In this document: positions 45,751-57,424 of the stretch, piece by piece
How positions within the stretch are numbered: the first letter of the stretch is position 1
Layout of the letters: every line of letters starts with the position of its first letter
Assembly (NCBI GenBank): GCA_003508835.1
Contig: PUFA01000569.1
Coordinates: 1 to 64,000 of the forward strand
Length of the DNA stretch: 64,000 nucleotides
Direction of reading: 5' to 3'
Source: Eonycteris spelaea
Lineage: Eukaryota > Chordata > Mammalia > Chiroptera > Pteropodidae
The notes under the pieces: model-generated
The model's database searches: none
Told to the model about the DNA's origin: nothing
Seen by the model: only the letters and a program-made list of their open reading frames with translations
Made by a program: the position numbers and the translations under genes

Positions 45751-46335
45751 GCTGGAGGGATTGCTGACTGTCTGTGAGGACTCTGATCCAAGAAACCATT
45801 TGCCAATCTGATTTTTCAGAATCATTATAGTAGGTTCAGCTGATAATTTATGGTTCCAAAGTAAATATATGTTGAATGAACAATGAGATGGCTTTGGAAT
45901 ATAGAGTTTAGCAAGATATTCATGCTTATACAGAGAACAAAGATGCAGATAGTTCAGACACGGTCAAATTTTATTGTTTGATGCATTTGCTGCTTTGAGG
46001 CTTATATTTAATGTGAGTCTGTTAAATGATTTACAGGTGTACTCATGCACTGAGATGAAGGGCTTTATTATAAATCTCCCTCCTTGTGCTGTAAGATACA
46101 GTGCATTTTTCAATGCTGCAAACATAAATAGAAAAGTGTTTTGTCTGTGATAAAGACAAATGTCACTTGGCAAAGCTCTTAAAGATGCAGAGTTTTGAAT
46201 TTGAGTTCTCATTATTATAGTTCTGATTCAAGAAGTAAGCATAAAAATGCTTTATACTTATCAATTTTATTTTATAAACCTTTGTTATAAGAAAAAAGTT
46301 ATTCTATAAAGTAGTACATGTACAAAAGAGTGTTA
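45751..46335. other. No recognisable gene or repeat
   Basis: The 82-codon minus frame 45964-46212 has no recognised domain or supporting context. Confidence 0.4.
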
Positions 46336-46339
46336 AGCA

Positions 46340-46815
46340 CAATTAAGAAAATAAAAATTTATTATCACCAACATAGATGACTATCACTGATAATATTTTA
46401 GTGCATGTTCTGTCTTTTTATATACATATTTTATTCAAAAATGTATTACACTAAACATTTTATTACATTTTTTTTTCATTTAATTATATGAAAAACATTC
46501 AGAATGTATTTATAAAAATTCTCCAGATCATCTTTTCTCACTGCTGCCTAACATTTTAATGTAAGACTCTACCGTAATTTTTTTATACAAAACTCTATTG
46601 TGGGTCATTTTGGTGGTTTCCAGTACTTTTGCTGTCATAAAATTAAAGGAATAACTGCCCTTGCATCCAAATCTTTATGTGTATCTTTGATTATTTCTTT
46701 AAAATAAATCCTCAAAAGTGGAGTTCTTGGGTCAGGAAGTGTGCAAATTTCTAAGACTTTCAACACCAAAACTATACTCATATCAATTTAATCTCCCAGC
46801 AATACATGAAACATT
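46340..46815 (-). mobile_element. Old L1 3'-region fragment
   Basis: 'ctattgtgggtcattttggtggtttccag', 'aaaggaataactgcccttgcatcc', 'taaataaatcctcaaaagtggagttcttgggtcagg' are the reversed end of an old L1M-type ORF2/3' UTR. Both ends are ragged. Confidence 0.6.
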
Positions 46816-47704
46816 GTTTTAAAGTGATTTTATTTTTTACTTATAATATTTATGCCAAAAAAGTTTAAAACATCCTTATTTAGTAGTTAAAGAAATCAGG
46901 GTGCAGAAGAATCAAGAGCACTCAACATTAATGCCAAAATTATAACTCTAATTCCTATATTCCTTATACTCTTAGAACAGTGTTCATTGCATCTACTCAA
47001 ATGGTGTTTGGAGAAACTAAGTCTGGAGACTCCCTAAGCAAAATTAAGGTACATTAGGCAAACATGTGTTGAAACACAAAGTTAAATAGGCTGTAAAGCC
47101 TATGATGCTAACAGGACGAGTCATGTCTTTAAGCAGGTCTCTGCAATTTATTTGCCATCAGGAGGCAGCAGAAAGCCACTTATTTTTTGTACCAAGAATG
47201 AAGCATAGTTTTGAGAATATGGTCTCTTTTCTACTTTGCCTCTCGTTGTATAATCACAAGTTACAAAACTTTGCTTTGTACCCCATTGACATTTATGAAA
47301 CTAGGACTTCTAATCTGATTGATTCAAATAGAGATTGAAAGTAAGGTTTATATATTTCCTCATGAAATCTTAGCTCTTAAAACATTTTTGTTTTTAATTT
47401 ATATGCAATTATCTCTCTATATGTTTTAAACTAGACTTGAAAAAGTTGATTACAAAAATTAGATTCTAACTCCAACATAATTTGCTGCTCTTGATCTATT
47501 TACTTTTATGATCTTTTATTTCCCAAAATGCCATGTAAAAGAAAAAAATACAGACTGATGGAGTTTCTCACTAGCACATGATGACTTAATTCTTTCCAAC
47601 CTGGAAGACATTTCCTTGGCTTGATTATTTGCTTTTTGATTTCTGGCCTCCTATTCCAAGGTAGATTGATTGCAAAAATAGCATATTTGTCCATGTCTCT
47701 CTGA
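46816..47704. other. No recognisable gene or repeat
   Basis: Frames at 47102-47338 (plus) and 47506-47694 (minus) have no recognisable features. Confidence 0.4.
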
Positions 47705-48010
47705 ATCTATGATTTTTGCAACCTGACTGTGAAGTTTCTCCAATCAGAGGTGGAGCTTATATCTGCATCCCATGAAATTGAACCAGCCCTGTGACTTGGG
47801 TTGCCAATAGAATGCAGTGGAATTGATGGTGTTGTAGTTCTAAACTTAAACCTCATAAGGCCTAAATAGTTATGCTTATTGTCTTTGCCCCTAGAAGACT
47901 ATGTGAACAAGGCTGGACAAGTTGTCATGAAGATGAGAGATAACATGGAGGAGAGCCATCTCAAGCAAGGCCATCAGATCAGCCAGTGCCTAGCCAATCA
48001 TTTATTTAAT
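47705..48010 (+). repeat. MLT1-type LTR fragment, decayed
   Basis: 'tctccaatcagaggtggagcttat', 'gtgacttgggttgccaatagaatgcagtgg' and 'cctcataaggcct' follow MLT1 order ('gaggtggggtct', 'gactggctttggccaatagaatg'). It is older-looking than the copy at 22348-22896. Confidence 0.5.
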
Positions 48011-48895
48011 TATTAACACATGAGTGTTTCCAGGCAAGCCTGGCACAAACAAGATAAATCATTCAACTGATCCATAGATTCATGAACTATGGTTTTATTT
48101 GGTTGGGTGGGAGAAAGAGGAATTGTTATATATCAATGTTTATGGTCATAGATACCTGCTACTTTGGGTTTAAAGCAATTAAGCCAATAATAACTATATA
48201 CCATTTCCCTGCTTGTAATTCAGAATGAAATAAGTATTATGTGAGAGAGGATTCTGTTGCTGATTTGACAGGTTTTGTGGATATTGATCAATACAGTGGT
48301 CTGACTGTACTTATATACATTGATGATTTACCTTTTGACATTCTTTTTTTTTAAATCTCCACTAGTAACGCTTAGTAATCAGCTTAAAAAATAATTCACT
48401 AGCCTATTATTGTCCAGCCACTCCCAATCACATGTTATGACCATGTGAAACAATACCTTGTTCTCCAAGCATCTGAAAACACCAGATACGCCATCCCTTA
48501 TCAAAATATTTTGGGTAGTCTAAGAACAAGTTGGCATCCTTAAAGTTCTTCTCTGTGAAATGTTATTGATTATAGGTCTCCAACCTCCAGTAAAATAAAT
48601 TCCCTTTCTTTTCTGTTTATTATAATATCTATTTTGTAATGCTTGTTCCATTCTACTTGAAGTCAAAGATATTAAATTCTGCCAATATTATCTAATCTTG
48701 AAGACTAAGAAAAAGTAAGGAAAATTTCAGAGTTTTTTAGGTATCTTCTTATAAATATTATTATAATCATCCCCCACACACACACACGCACACTCCTTGG
48801 GAGGAAAAAATCAAAAGTCTTTTGCCATGTTTAGAGTTCTGAGAGTAAGTGTATTTTGGCTTAAAATATGCCATGAGGCAGGTTAGTTGGACACT
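48011..48895. other. No gene; small (CA)n patch
   Basis: A CA-rich patch lies at about 48773-48792. The rest is unassigned. Confidence 0.4.
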
Positions 48896-49555
48896 GAGCA
48901 GGTGGAATCTGTCACCATCTGGACCCCAGGGATCCCAATGAGGCTCATGGGGTTGATTGGGTGCAACGGGAGACTCTGAGGGGTCCAGAGTACGGGTTCC
49001 AGGTGGTGGTGGCCGTGGCCGAGCCAAAACTCAACTCTGTCTCTCTCCCACTCTTGTCTTCAGCCATGGTTCTGCACTACCCAATGACTGTGGACTTCAA
49101 CAAGGGTCATAAGGTGACCAAGAATGTGAGCAAGCTGAGGCATACGCCACACGGGTGTCTCACCAAGCACACCAAGTTTGTGCGGGACATGATCCTAGAG
49201 GTACACAGCTTTGCCCCCTACGAACGGTGCTCCACAGAAGTGCTCAAGGTCTCCAATGACAAGCAGGCTCTGACAATTGTTGAGAAAAGGGGGGGGCACA
49301 CATTTGTACTAAGAGGAAGGGGAAGGGGCTGAACAATGTCCTTGTGGCCACGAGGAAAGCAGCAACCAAGAAGGACTGAGTATTCCCCTTCCCCCCATGC
49401 CTGTAATAAAGCCTTTTTAGAAAGGGTTCCTGTGCTAACATTTGGGAGGGGTAACATCTTGCCCATCATCTACTTGAGACTCCCTCCAGGGGCTCAGTGG
49501 TGAGGAACATAGGGGGGGGGCACAGAAGGAAGCAAAGGACGGTACTGTCAATGAT
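48896..49555 (+). other. GC-rich island around the RPL36 pseudogene
   Basis: The 150 bp before the pseudogene ATG and about 140 bp after its polyadenylation signal are markedly GC-richer than the surrounding DNA ('gaggggtccagagtacgg', 'ggtggtggtggccgtggcc'; 'gactccctccaggggctc'). This suggests the retrocopied transcript was longer at both ends than the usual RPL36 mRNA, or that non-transcript DNA was carried along. The segment has a G9 run at about 49512-49520. Confidence 0.5.
49066..49379 (+). pseudogene. RPL36P: RPL36 processed pseudogene (60S ribosomal protein L36)
   Basis: An intronless copy of ribosomal protein eL36, a component of the large ribosomal subunit. From ATG 49066 it reads [20 protein letters not shown] and later [15 protein letters not shown] and [20 protein letters not shown], clear eL36 matches. 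One codon is missing in the basic RHSRRRGRL stretch (here RHTPHGCL). At a G8 run (about 49289-49296) the frame shifts, so the original frame ends at 49332 while the true C-terminus (ending RKAATKKD) continues in another frame to a TGA at 49377-49379. An AATAAA follows at 49405-49410. No poly(A) tract follows it and no target duplication was found. The open frame begins upstream at 48961 by chance. It cannot make normal eL36. Confidence 0.93.
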
Positions 49556-51065
49556 ATTTAATCATAATTAAGTAGTTCACATGCACAAAAAATATATATA
49601 TATACCATGGGATCATAATTAACTTTGTATGCCATAGCCAAATAATTGTTCTTATATTTCTTCTGTTAAACTCTATCCCTTAAGAAAAATGGAGCAGACC
49701 TTTATTTCTAGAGTACTAGCACAGAGAGATATAAGAAAGACATAGCCAAGTTCAGGTGGAAAGGAGTTATTAGTGGAGAATCTCATTATTATTTTGAATG
49801 TTACAGCTGGGATTCTATATATCTTGTTGAGGGACAAGCCTCTGGACTTCCCTATAAATAGAGCCAGCACATCTAAGCCTTGATCTCAAATAAAGACTTG
49901 AATAGCTCTTTTACTATCAATCAGTTTTATCTTGAGAGAAAAGGTCACAGTCTATAAAATTTCTTATTGATCATATTTTACCATATAGGGAACATTTAGG
50001 GGATGGATATTCAATGCTGATTTTTTAAAAACACACACCTTAATAGATATATTTTTTTGTTAAAGAACTTTTAATAATGATGCTCCATTTAATTGAAACA
50101 TGTTATTGAGCTCAGGAGCAATTAAATAGCTTTATAAATGAACAAGTGAGTCTAGAAGCCATTTTACAGCATGGAGTCACAACCACAAGACATTCAGTTC
50201 CAGTGGATAGCGTGGCATCACATCCATAGTATAAACTCCAAAAAAAAAAAAAAAAAAGCTTTAGTCTGCTAAGCAAAAATGGTACAATGGAGTTAACAGA
50301 CTTTTAAAGGATATTAAATATAACCTAAATAGAAAGAATAGAAAAACCAATCACAAAGTCGTTGTGGATCAATAACATATAATAACATGGGCACAAAAAT
50401 GTCAGTGACAAGACACTCAATGATTCATGAGCACATTAAGGTACATATTATTCTTCTTCTAAATCAATAGATATGGAATTAAATAAGCAAAAGTAGAATA
50501 TTTTTAAAAGGTTCAATAACAAGGGTGACAAAGCTGTGCAAAGCTGCTTATCTGTAGGATATCTCTAATATGTAGTTACATAAGAATACAAATTAAAATG
50601 TTTAGTGTAGAGTAATTCAGGAATGCTCCACATAACAAACTCATTAGTGAACATATTGGTGGACCTTTTTTTTTTTTTGCATCTTTTATAAGATGCAAAA
50701 TCTTATATGCTGGGCTCATTTTACCCACATCCAATGAGTCATGAAGCAAAAAGTATATTAAAATCAGTGCAAGCATCCCCAAGTCCATCTCAGTCCAGAA
50801 ATTCTGATTAGTGTGAGATGGGGACAAATTGATGACTCAGAAGATCTCCAAATAGAGAAATGGCAGCCAATTAAACCTATTTTTGGAACACTCCCCCTAC
50901 CCCAACACACACCATGTCGTTTGTTTCAGCAACCAAAGTGAATTTGCAAAGGGATCCATTTAAAATTTCAAAATCTTCCCTTCTTGAAATAGTCCTTACT
51001 CTGAACAAAGGTGCTCATCTTAACTTTTATATAAGTTCCTTTAGAATTGTTTGTTTTCTGTTTGT

Positions 51066-51067
<2 letters not shown>
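49556..51067. other. No recognisable gene or repeat
   Basis: Contains an A18 run at about 50240-50257 and a T12 run near 50668. These could be remnants of retrotransposon tails, but no element body is recognised next to them. Frames at 49673-49870 and 50576-50827 are unsupported. Confidence 0.4.
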
Positions 51068-51149
<82 letters not shown>

Positions 51150-51170
51150 CCACACACCAACACACACAGA
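51068..51170. repeat. Compound (CT)n(CA)n microsatellite
   Basis: About 64 bp of CT followed directly by CA with short interruptions. One half is a polypyrimidine tract (triplex-prone) and the other an alternating purine-pyrimidine tract (Z-DNA-prone). It gives the SLSLSL/HTHT and RERERE readings on the two strands. Confidence 0.95.
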
Positions 51171-51588
51171 GCAAACAGTCTCATAAACTCCCAAAGCAAG
51201 AATAGAGATCTCAAATATAAATTTAAACCTGATTTTAAAACTCTTTGCTAGCTTATTCTAAAAATAATACAAAATTAAAATAGAGATTCAAAGCCATGGA
51301 AATCTATATCTGGATCTTTATTTGAGTATATCTTTTTCTAGTTATAGTTTTATGTCCACATTAGTTTATATGCATGTCCTTTTCTCTGTTACTGTATCCA
51401 AAGCCTCCCCAAATCTACAACTATTTCTTCTTTTTAATCCTCTTTCTTATTTTTATAATTGTGAACAGTAGAGAATGAAAGTGCATATAAGTTTTATTTG
51501 TTCTATTTATTTAATGTTCATGTTCTCTATTCTTTTTATATAATTCAGAAGAGTCTAATGTTTTACATTTTTTTTTAAATCAAAACAA
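51171..51588. other. No recognisable gene or repeat
   Basis: AT-rich, no assignable feature. Confidence 0.4.
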
Positions 51589-51599
51589 TTAAATTGCTT

Positions 51600-51817
51600 C
51601 CCCTCCCCTCTTTAATTCTTCCCCCTACACACACACACACACTTACACCCCTGACCTATGGATGTTGCTGTCTCCTTTTAAGAACTGTATCTCAGAAAGT
51701 GGGACGTCTCCTCCCACGCACTAGCAGCGTGCACACGGGGCCTGGCACCCAGGCCTGCCACCCAGGACTTTCTGCGTGTAAAGCAGACATGCTAACCACT
51801 ACGCAATGGAGTAACCC
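51600..51817 (-). mobile_element. tRNA-derived SINE (MEG-T2-like) with intact target duplication
   Basis: On the minus strand the element opens GGGTTACTCCATTGCGTAGT, with an A-box-like TAGTGGTTAGCATG and a weakened B-box (TCCTGGGTGGC). A GC-rich body follows, then a (GT)n segment and a purine-rich end. It is bounded by a perfect 11-bp duplication TTAAATTGCTT at 51589-51599 and 51818-51828. There is no simple poly(A) tail; the 3' end reads AATTAAAGAGGGGAGGGG. The head closely resembles the tRNA part of the hybrid SINE at 15875-15945 (shared 'tttacacgcagaa'). The fruit-bat MEG-T2 family is the likely match, not confirmed by alignment. Confidence 0.8.
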
Positions 51818-51828
51818 TTAAATTGCTT

Positions 51829-52124
51829 TTTCATATTAATCATCAATGGTTTCTACCTCTTTTGAGCTACTGATTCCAAAAATAAATGTCTCACCTTCAT
51901 TTTAAACATATTTTTATGAAGAGTTCAATTTCAGAAAAAAAGGGAATTTCTAACTTTTCTTGTAGTCAGAATTTTGGTTTTTACTACTTCTGGGCTTCAA
52001 CTCTTGACTTTTAAAAGTGAAAATTAATGTTTCTGTCTTCTATAATTCTGTGCATATATCTTTGTATATGCCTAGCCTAAATTCCATTCTACTCTTGCCA
52101 CAATTCATCTTGCCTTTAAATTTT
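51829..52124. other. No recognisable gene or repeat
   Basis: Nothing assignable. Confidence 0.4.
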
Positions 52125-52216
52125 CTCTTTCTTTCTTTCTTTCTCTTTCTTTCTTCTTTCTTTCTTCTTTCTTTCTTTCTTTCTTTCTTTATCTATCTAT
52201 CTATCTATCTATCTAT
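52125..52216. repeat. (CTTT)n(ATCT)n microsatellite at an L1 tail
   Basis: On the minus strand this reads as (AGAT)n then (AAAG)n directly after the L1 3' UTR at 52217, so it probably grew from the L1 poly(A) tail. Confidence 0.9.
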
Positions 52217-52912
52217 AATTTTAATTTTTATTATGATGACATTGGTTAACAAAATCCAGTAAGTTTCAGGCATACAATTTGAACAGTAAGGTATAAATAT
52301 ACATTGCATTATGTGTTCACCACCCATAGTTAAATTTCTTTCTGCCACCACATATTTGACCCCTTTTACCCCATCTACCTCCCCCCTCCCACTCCCTCCT
52401 ACCCTTTGGTAACCACTAATCTCTTATCCATGTCTATGAGTCTGTTTGTTTGCCCTGTTGTTTGTTGCTCTTAGGCTTATATCCCAGTGATATCATGTGG
52501 TTTTCAATTTCTTCTGTCCAGCTATTTCGCTTAGCATGATTATCTCAAGGCCCATCCATGTTGTTGCAAAAGGTAGCATTTCATCTCTTCTTATGACTGA
52601 GTAATATTATTCCACTGTACATATGTCCACAGCTTATTTATCCAATCATCTATGTAGGACACTTCGGTTGCTTCATTGTAGGACACCATCATGAATAATG
52701 CTGCTATGAATATTGGTGTGAAAATATCTTTTCGGATATGGTTTTCAAGTCTTTGGGATAAATATCCAGTAGAGGATTGCTGGGCTATATGATAGATTCA
52801 TTCTTAGTTTATAGAGGAACGTCCATACTATTTCCATTTTCCATAGTGGCTGTACTGACGTGAAGTCCAACCAGCAGAGTATGAGGGTTCCTTTTCTCTG
52901 ATTCCTCATCCC
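52217..52912 (-). mobile_element. 5'-truncated L1 3' end
   Basis: Reversed landmarks: 'attatgatgacattggttaacaaaa', 'gaccccttttaccccatctac', 'taaccactaatctcttatcc', 'atccatgttgttgcaaaagg', 'catagtggctgtactgacg'. It covers the 3' UTR and about 450 bp of ORF2. The minus frame 52745-52948 includes the ORF2 C-terminal segment FTSVQPLWKME. Dead fragment. Confidence 0.85.
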
Positions 52913-54955
52913 TTGAAATGAAGGATTCTGTTTAGGTGAAATTCTCATCCAGCCAAAACATTTTTTTTTCTTCAGAGCCTCATCTACTCCCTGATTTAGG
53001 CATGTTCTAAAATTACAGTATATTGGGGTTAGATGTCAATGTATCTAATTTAAATTAGGACCCTACAGTTGTAGTCTCTTTGACTTAAAGGATGAGACAA
53101 GAAATAAGGCTCATGAGTTATTTCATTCTACAAAGACTTATGTGAGGCAGATAGTATGGAAGCAGGTAACCCAGGCTGTGAGGCATTCTTAAGAACAGAA
53201 TGCCCAACCTAGGCCTTGAAGTATGAAGCCTCAGAAATACTCCATCTTTGGAAAGAGACTCTGTGCAAGAATGTGGTGTTCAAAATGCAGTAGCAGTTGG
53301 AGAAGTTACTATAGGATTAACTATAAATGTCACCTTTACACTCAAGGTAGCACAGTATGGTGTCTGTGTGGTTTATTGGCAATGGCAGACTTATTGTTTT
53401 TAATGTTATAATTTTCTAGGTCATCATTCTCCTTTCCCTGTTATATGGTTACATAAAACTGTACTTCTTCACCTCTATTGGTAAACAAAATGCCAAAAGG
53501 TAGAAGTTGCTTTTGATAATAGCATATTTTCCACGAAGAAAAAATTAAACCTCTCACTTTCACTTCACTATGCTTTCCTCCCTCATTCATGGCCATCACT
53601 CCCACTTTAGCTCCTTTCCTTCTCCCCTTTTTCCCTCTAGTTTCTCCTGTTGCCCTGTTGGTGTGGCGATCCTGGCAGGATTAGGAAGATTTATCCTTAT
53701 GCTCTTGTTTAAAGTTATTGCTACTCAATATAAATTGATAATTGTCTAATAGTCTTTCACTAATGAATATTTAGCCCAAATAAATCTGTTTTTATTTGAG
53801 GTCATAAGAATGCTTGGAAAGCTAGGCTGCTTCCTTGTCATTTAGTCAGAAAGTAGGGACTGGCCAGTTCTAATTGCACATGTTCTATTCCTGGAATGCC
53901 AGAAAATGTGAACATATTCCAGGGACTGCAAAAAAGAGGAGTAGGACAACGTGTAGGAAAATGAGTCACAGGAATCAGAGTTGAGGGAATAACTACTAGA
54001 AAAACTGAACCCTACTGACAAAGCGTAGTGTTTGCTACAGTCTAGTATGGAACAAAGAGATTGAACGAGGTATGAGATTGGAAGCATTACTGGGCACTCT
54101 TCAAAAGGAAGTGGGCTCTCTGGCACACCTCAGATGTCTATGCTGGTTGCAAAGGCAACTTGTTCTAAACAGTGCCAGTTTTGCAGTCTCAGACCCTCCC
54201 CACTGTCAGGGCCATCATGCAATGCCCCAAATTCAAGTGTAATGAGAAGTTTCTATAATTATCACCCCAGCATTGGTATTTGTACACAGCTCATTATCAC
54301 ACACATATCTGCCAGTCCCTGAGAATGAGTTCCAAAACAGGAGAACCACTGTGCCTTAACAATGTCTCTATCTTCGGAGCCCTCAGACCTCACTGTGGCC
54401 AAAGTGTTACACTGACCCAGGGCCTGAGATGTTTGCTTTTTACTTTTTGTAGGGTTTAATTAAAAAAAAATAATAGTGAACTTGTATAATACCCTTGACT
54501 ATAAAGTCAACTATCGGCAAGCCTGAAGGTCAGATGCTGGCAGAGCTATTCTCTGGAACTTGCTGTGGCCGGTGCCCTTTTTGTGTCAGCTGAGATGAGA
54601 GAACACAAACACTGAAGCCCTGTGTATCCAATGCTTAGTCTGAACATATGTCCTGTTTTCTAGGCCCAAGAGGAGGGACTGGAAAAAAAAAGGTAACTTC
54701 TCATTGCCAGTTTTGGATGAAAGTAAATGGATTCCCAAACCTCCCTGTCTTATTCCACTGTGCAGCATGTGGCCAAATAAAGATGTCTCAGAATTTTCAG
54801 AATTAAAAAGGGCTGTAGACGTCCTCTACTTCAACTTTTCATTCAGTGTGGTTTTCCTTTGGAAATATCCTGTCTTCCAGTCTCTCTTTGGCCGAGTCCA
54901 GGATCTAGCTGCTCATTCTTTTGGAAGACAGCTTGATTTATATCTGAAAAAGCTC
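52913..54955. other. No recognisable gene or repeat
   Basis: Frames at 53223-53411, 53842-54126, 54134-54322, 54586-54768 and 54704-54958 have no domain signature, conserved start context or splice structure that I can defend. This is the longest unassigned stretch in the window and would repay a homology search. Confidence 0.4.
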
Positions 54956-54999
54956 TGATTCTTGGAAATTCTTGCTCTTTTTATCTGCAATGGAAAGAG

Positions 55000-55440
55000 A
55001 AAATCATGTTGGTGTCTCCCTTGCTTTAAACTTTTCAAGAAGCTGCTCCGGCCCTTGGGACCAAGTCTATATTCACAACAGCTCTGCAGGTTTGGACTCC
55101 TTCTACTCTCAACCTCATCCCTGGATGTTATCTTCTTACTCAACTGGAAGAGAGAGGAACTATAGACACTGGAGCCTTTTTTCACTTCCTAGAATAAGGC
55201 TACTTCACTTCCACCCTCAGCATTCTCACCTATAAATTCCTCTTCCTGGAACATTCCTGTCCAGATTTACTTTATTTTCCCTGCATTCCCTACTCATCTT
55301 ATGGTCTTTTTTTTTCTGAGAGGCCTTTCTAAATTCTAACCTAGATTAACTCTCCTTGCTATGAATTTTTTGGAGCACTGCTTCATGCTTAGCACAATGC
55401 TTGGCACATAGTAGAGGCTTAATAAGGTTACTTGAATGAA
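55000..55440 (+). repeat. L2 LINE 3' end
   Basis: 'tcctcttcctggaacattcctgtcc', 'tctgagaggcctttctaaattc', 'gcttagcacaatgcttggcacatagtagaggcttaataagg' and a closing 'ttgaatgaata' are in L2 order. The overlapping frames at 54962-55235 are L2 readings, not genes. Confidence 0.7.
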
Positions 55441-56855
55441 TACATTAATTCAATCTTTCCATTAGCTTCTATTCTCTTGTCTCAATTATATACCCTTCCA
55501 TATGACAGCCCTTGAAATATTCAAGGCAATCATCTGAATCATCCAAGCATTAGTAGAATCTGATCTCAGCAGGAAACGAATCACACACTCAGGCAGGACA
55601 ATTGATGAGAGCATGGTAAAGGGGATTTACAAAAATGTGAACAGGGTTAAGTGAATCTTAGGAGCACTCTAGAGCTAACAAGAATAGGATCTTAAGGCTG
55701 AAGGGTTAAAAAGAAGAAAAATTTACTAGAGGCCAGAGAAGGTAGCTGAATTTGGAGAAGTCCACCTAGAAAGCTGGCAGGAAAGCAGCTAAGGGAATAA
55801 AATACCCATTTATTCTCCCCCTACCCTCTAATCTCATCCTAGTGTCCCTGCTGGAATATAAAGGGCAAGGAGTAGCTAGGATACAAAACACAATGGTGAA
55901 GGATGAAGAATAAATGAATAGGGAGAGACAAATGAAAACAAATATCTAGTTGCAATCATCCACTTCCCAACAGCCACCCTGAATCTAGTCTTGCCAGAAA
56001 TAAATACCTTGAGATTTTTTTTTACTATTGCTCAAAAGGTGGTGTCTACTGGACTCCTTATTATCTAAGTCAACGCCATCTGGATTGCCATTCATGTGCC
56101 TGTCCGAAAGTGTGCTGCCAGGAATATCACAATGTTCTATAAACCCTCTGACTAGAACAATGGTTAGGGAATGTGTACTAATCTTTGCCACTCTGAACAC
56201 TGCTCTTGTATTAATGCAGGTTATAAAACTGTAGTTCCTTGCTTATTGAATATATTTCAATTATTTTTTATTGGGTTTGAAGTCAATTAAATCTCCCAGC
56301 TTCCTCACATAAACTACTATCATGTAATTGATTTATCCCTGTCAGATTTTATCTTATTTACCTCTGTTTATTGTTCCAGATTATTAAGTCCCTTACTTTA
56401 TTATCTAGTGTAGCAGCTTTTCTTTCCATTTTGACTCACTAGCCAATTTGATTAGGTCGTCGTTTTGTTTTCATCTGTATTGATGATTTGCCAACAGAAT
56501 CCTAGTGGCTGGATCTGAAGACCTCCTCTGGTTGAGAGACTAAGTAGTATAGTGTGGCATTTTAAAAGTGTGTGAAATAGAACACTATTTCTGTGGTTGG
56601 TTAGTGATGATGGGAAAAAAAGATCCATGATAAACAATTTTGGAGAAATTCTGGGTTACACGATTTGAGCAAGTTTCTTTCTTGACGTGCCCCTTAGAGC
56701 TTCTAATATGCTTATATCTATGAACTATCTCTGGAATCAGATATTCAAGACTTCTGATATTGATTTGGCTACAAAAACACACACACACACGTTTGTGTGT
56801 GCACATTTGTTCTTGTAGTATGTCATGGAATACCGTTTCACAGAGCACCTACCCT
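55441..56855. other. No gene; small (CA)n patch
   Basis: A CA run lies at about 56776-56791, followed closely by 'gtttgtgtgtgcac', a short imperfect palindrome. The frames at 55985-56234 (both strands) and 56452-56934 are unsupported. Confidence 0.4.
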
Positions 56856-56859
56856 GGGA

Positions 56860-57065
56860 AATGCTGACTATGATACCTAAACAGAACTGAGTTTCATTCC
56901 CAGCTCTATCACTTACCAGTTTGGGACAAGTCATTTAATTTATCCAATCTTCAGTTCTCTAATCTGTTAAATGGGCATAAAAGAAGGTTTATGGTGAGAA
57001 TTAAATAAGATGATGCATGAATGAATAAGTGCCTGTGATAGTAAATACTCAATAAGCGTTAGCCA
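56860..57065 (+). repeat. MIR SINE
   Basis: 'gagtttcattcccagctctatcacttaccag', 'ggacaagtcatttaatttatccaatcttcag', 'ttaaatgggcataaaag' and 'gcctgtgatagtaaatactcaataagcg' follow MIR order. Confidence 0.8.
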
Positions 57066-57424
57066 ACATAAAAAAAAATCTTTATCATATAATTGTCCTC
57101 ATGAATATTATGTTGACATTGATCCACTAATTAAGCTCCCTGCAAAATATATAAAAATATAACAACCTAAAATAAATAAGCTAAAATATATACAAGAAAC
57201 TAGAAGTATGTTTTTAATTTAAATGACTCCTAAATGCATAAAAATACATTTTTAAAATTAATAAGAAAAAAATAACATCCTAATAAAAATAGGCAAAGAA
57301 CATGTGTATATAATTGACTATATATATATATATATATATATAGTCTAAAATTGAAATGTTTTATTTTTAATGAAAATCCTCATAGGTGGCTATCATGCTA
57401 AGAAATGGGCACTTTTACTTACTA
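57066..57424. other. AT-rich DNA with a (TA)n tract
   Basis: A TA microsatellite occupies about 57319-57342. Nothing else is assignable. Confidence 0.5.

Noticed and set aside
48961..49065. N-terminal extension of the open frame before the RPL36 ATG
   Set aside because: The extension has no eL36 counterpart; the match begins at the ATG at 49066, which sits where the normal start lies.
51740..51817. Functional tRNA gene
   Set aside because: The B-box is degenerate, no acceptor stem closes, and the sequence is the head of a SINE bounded by an 11-bp duplication.
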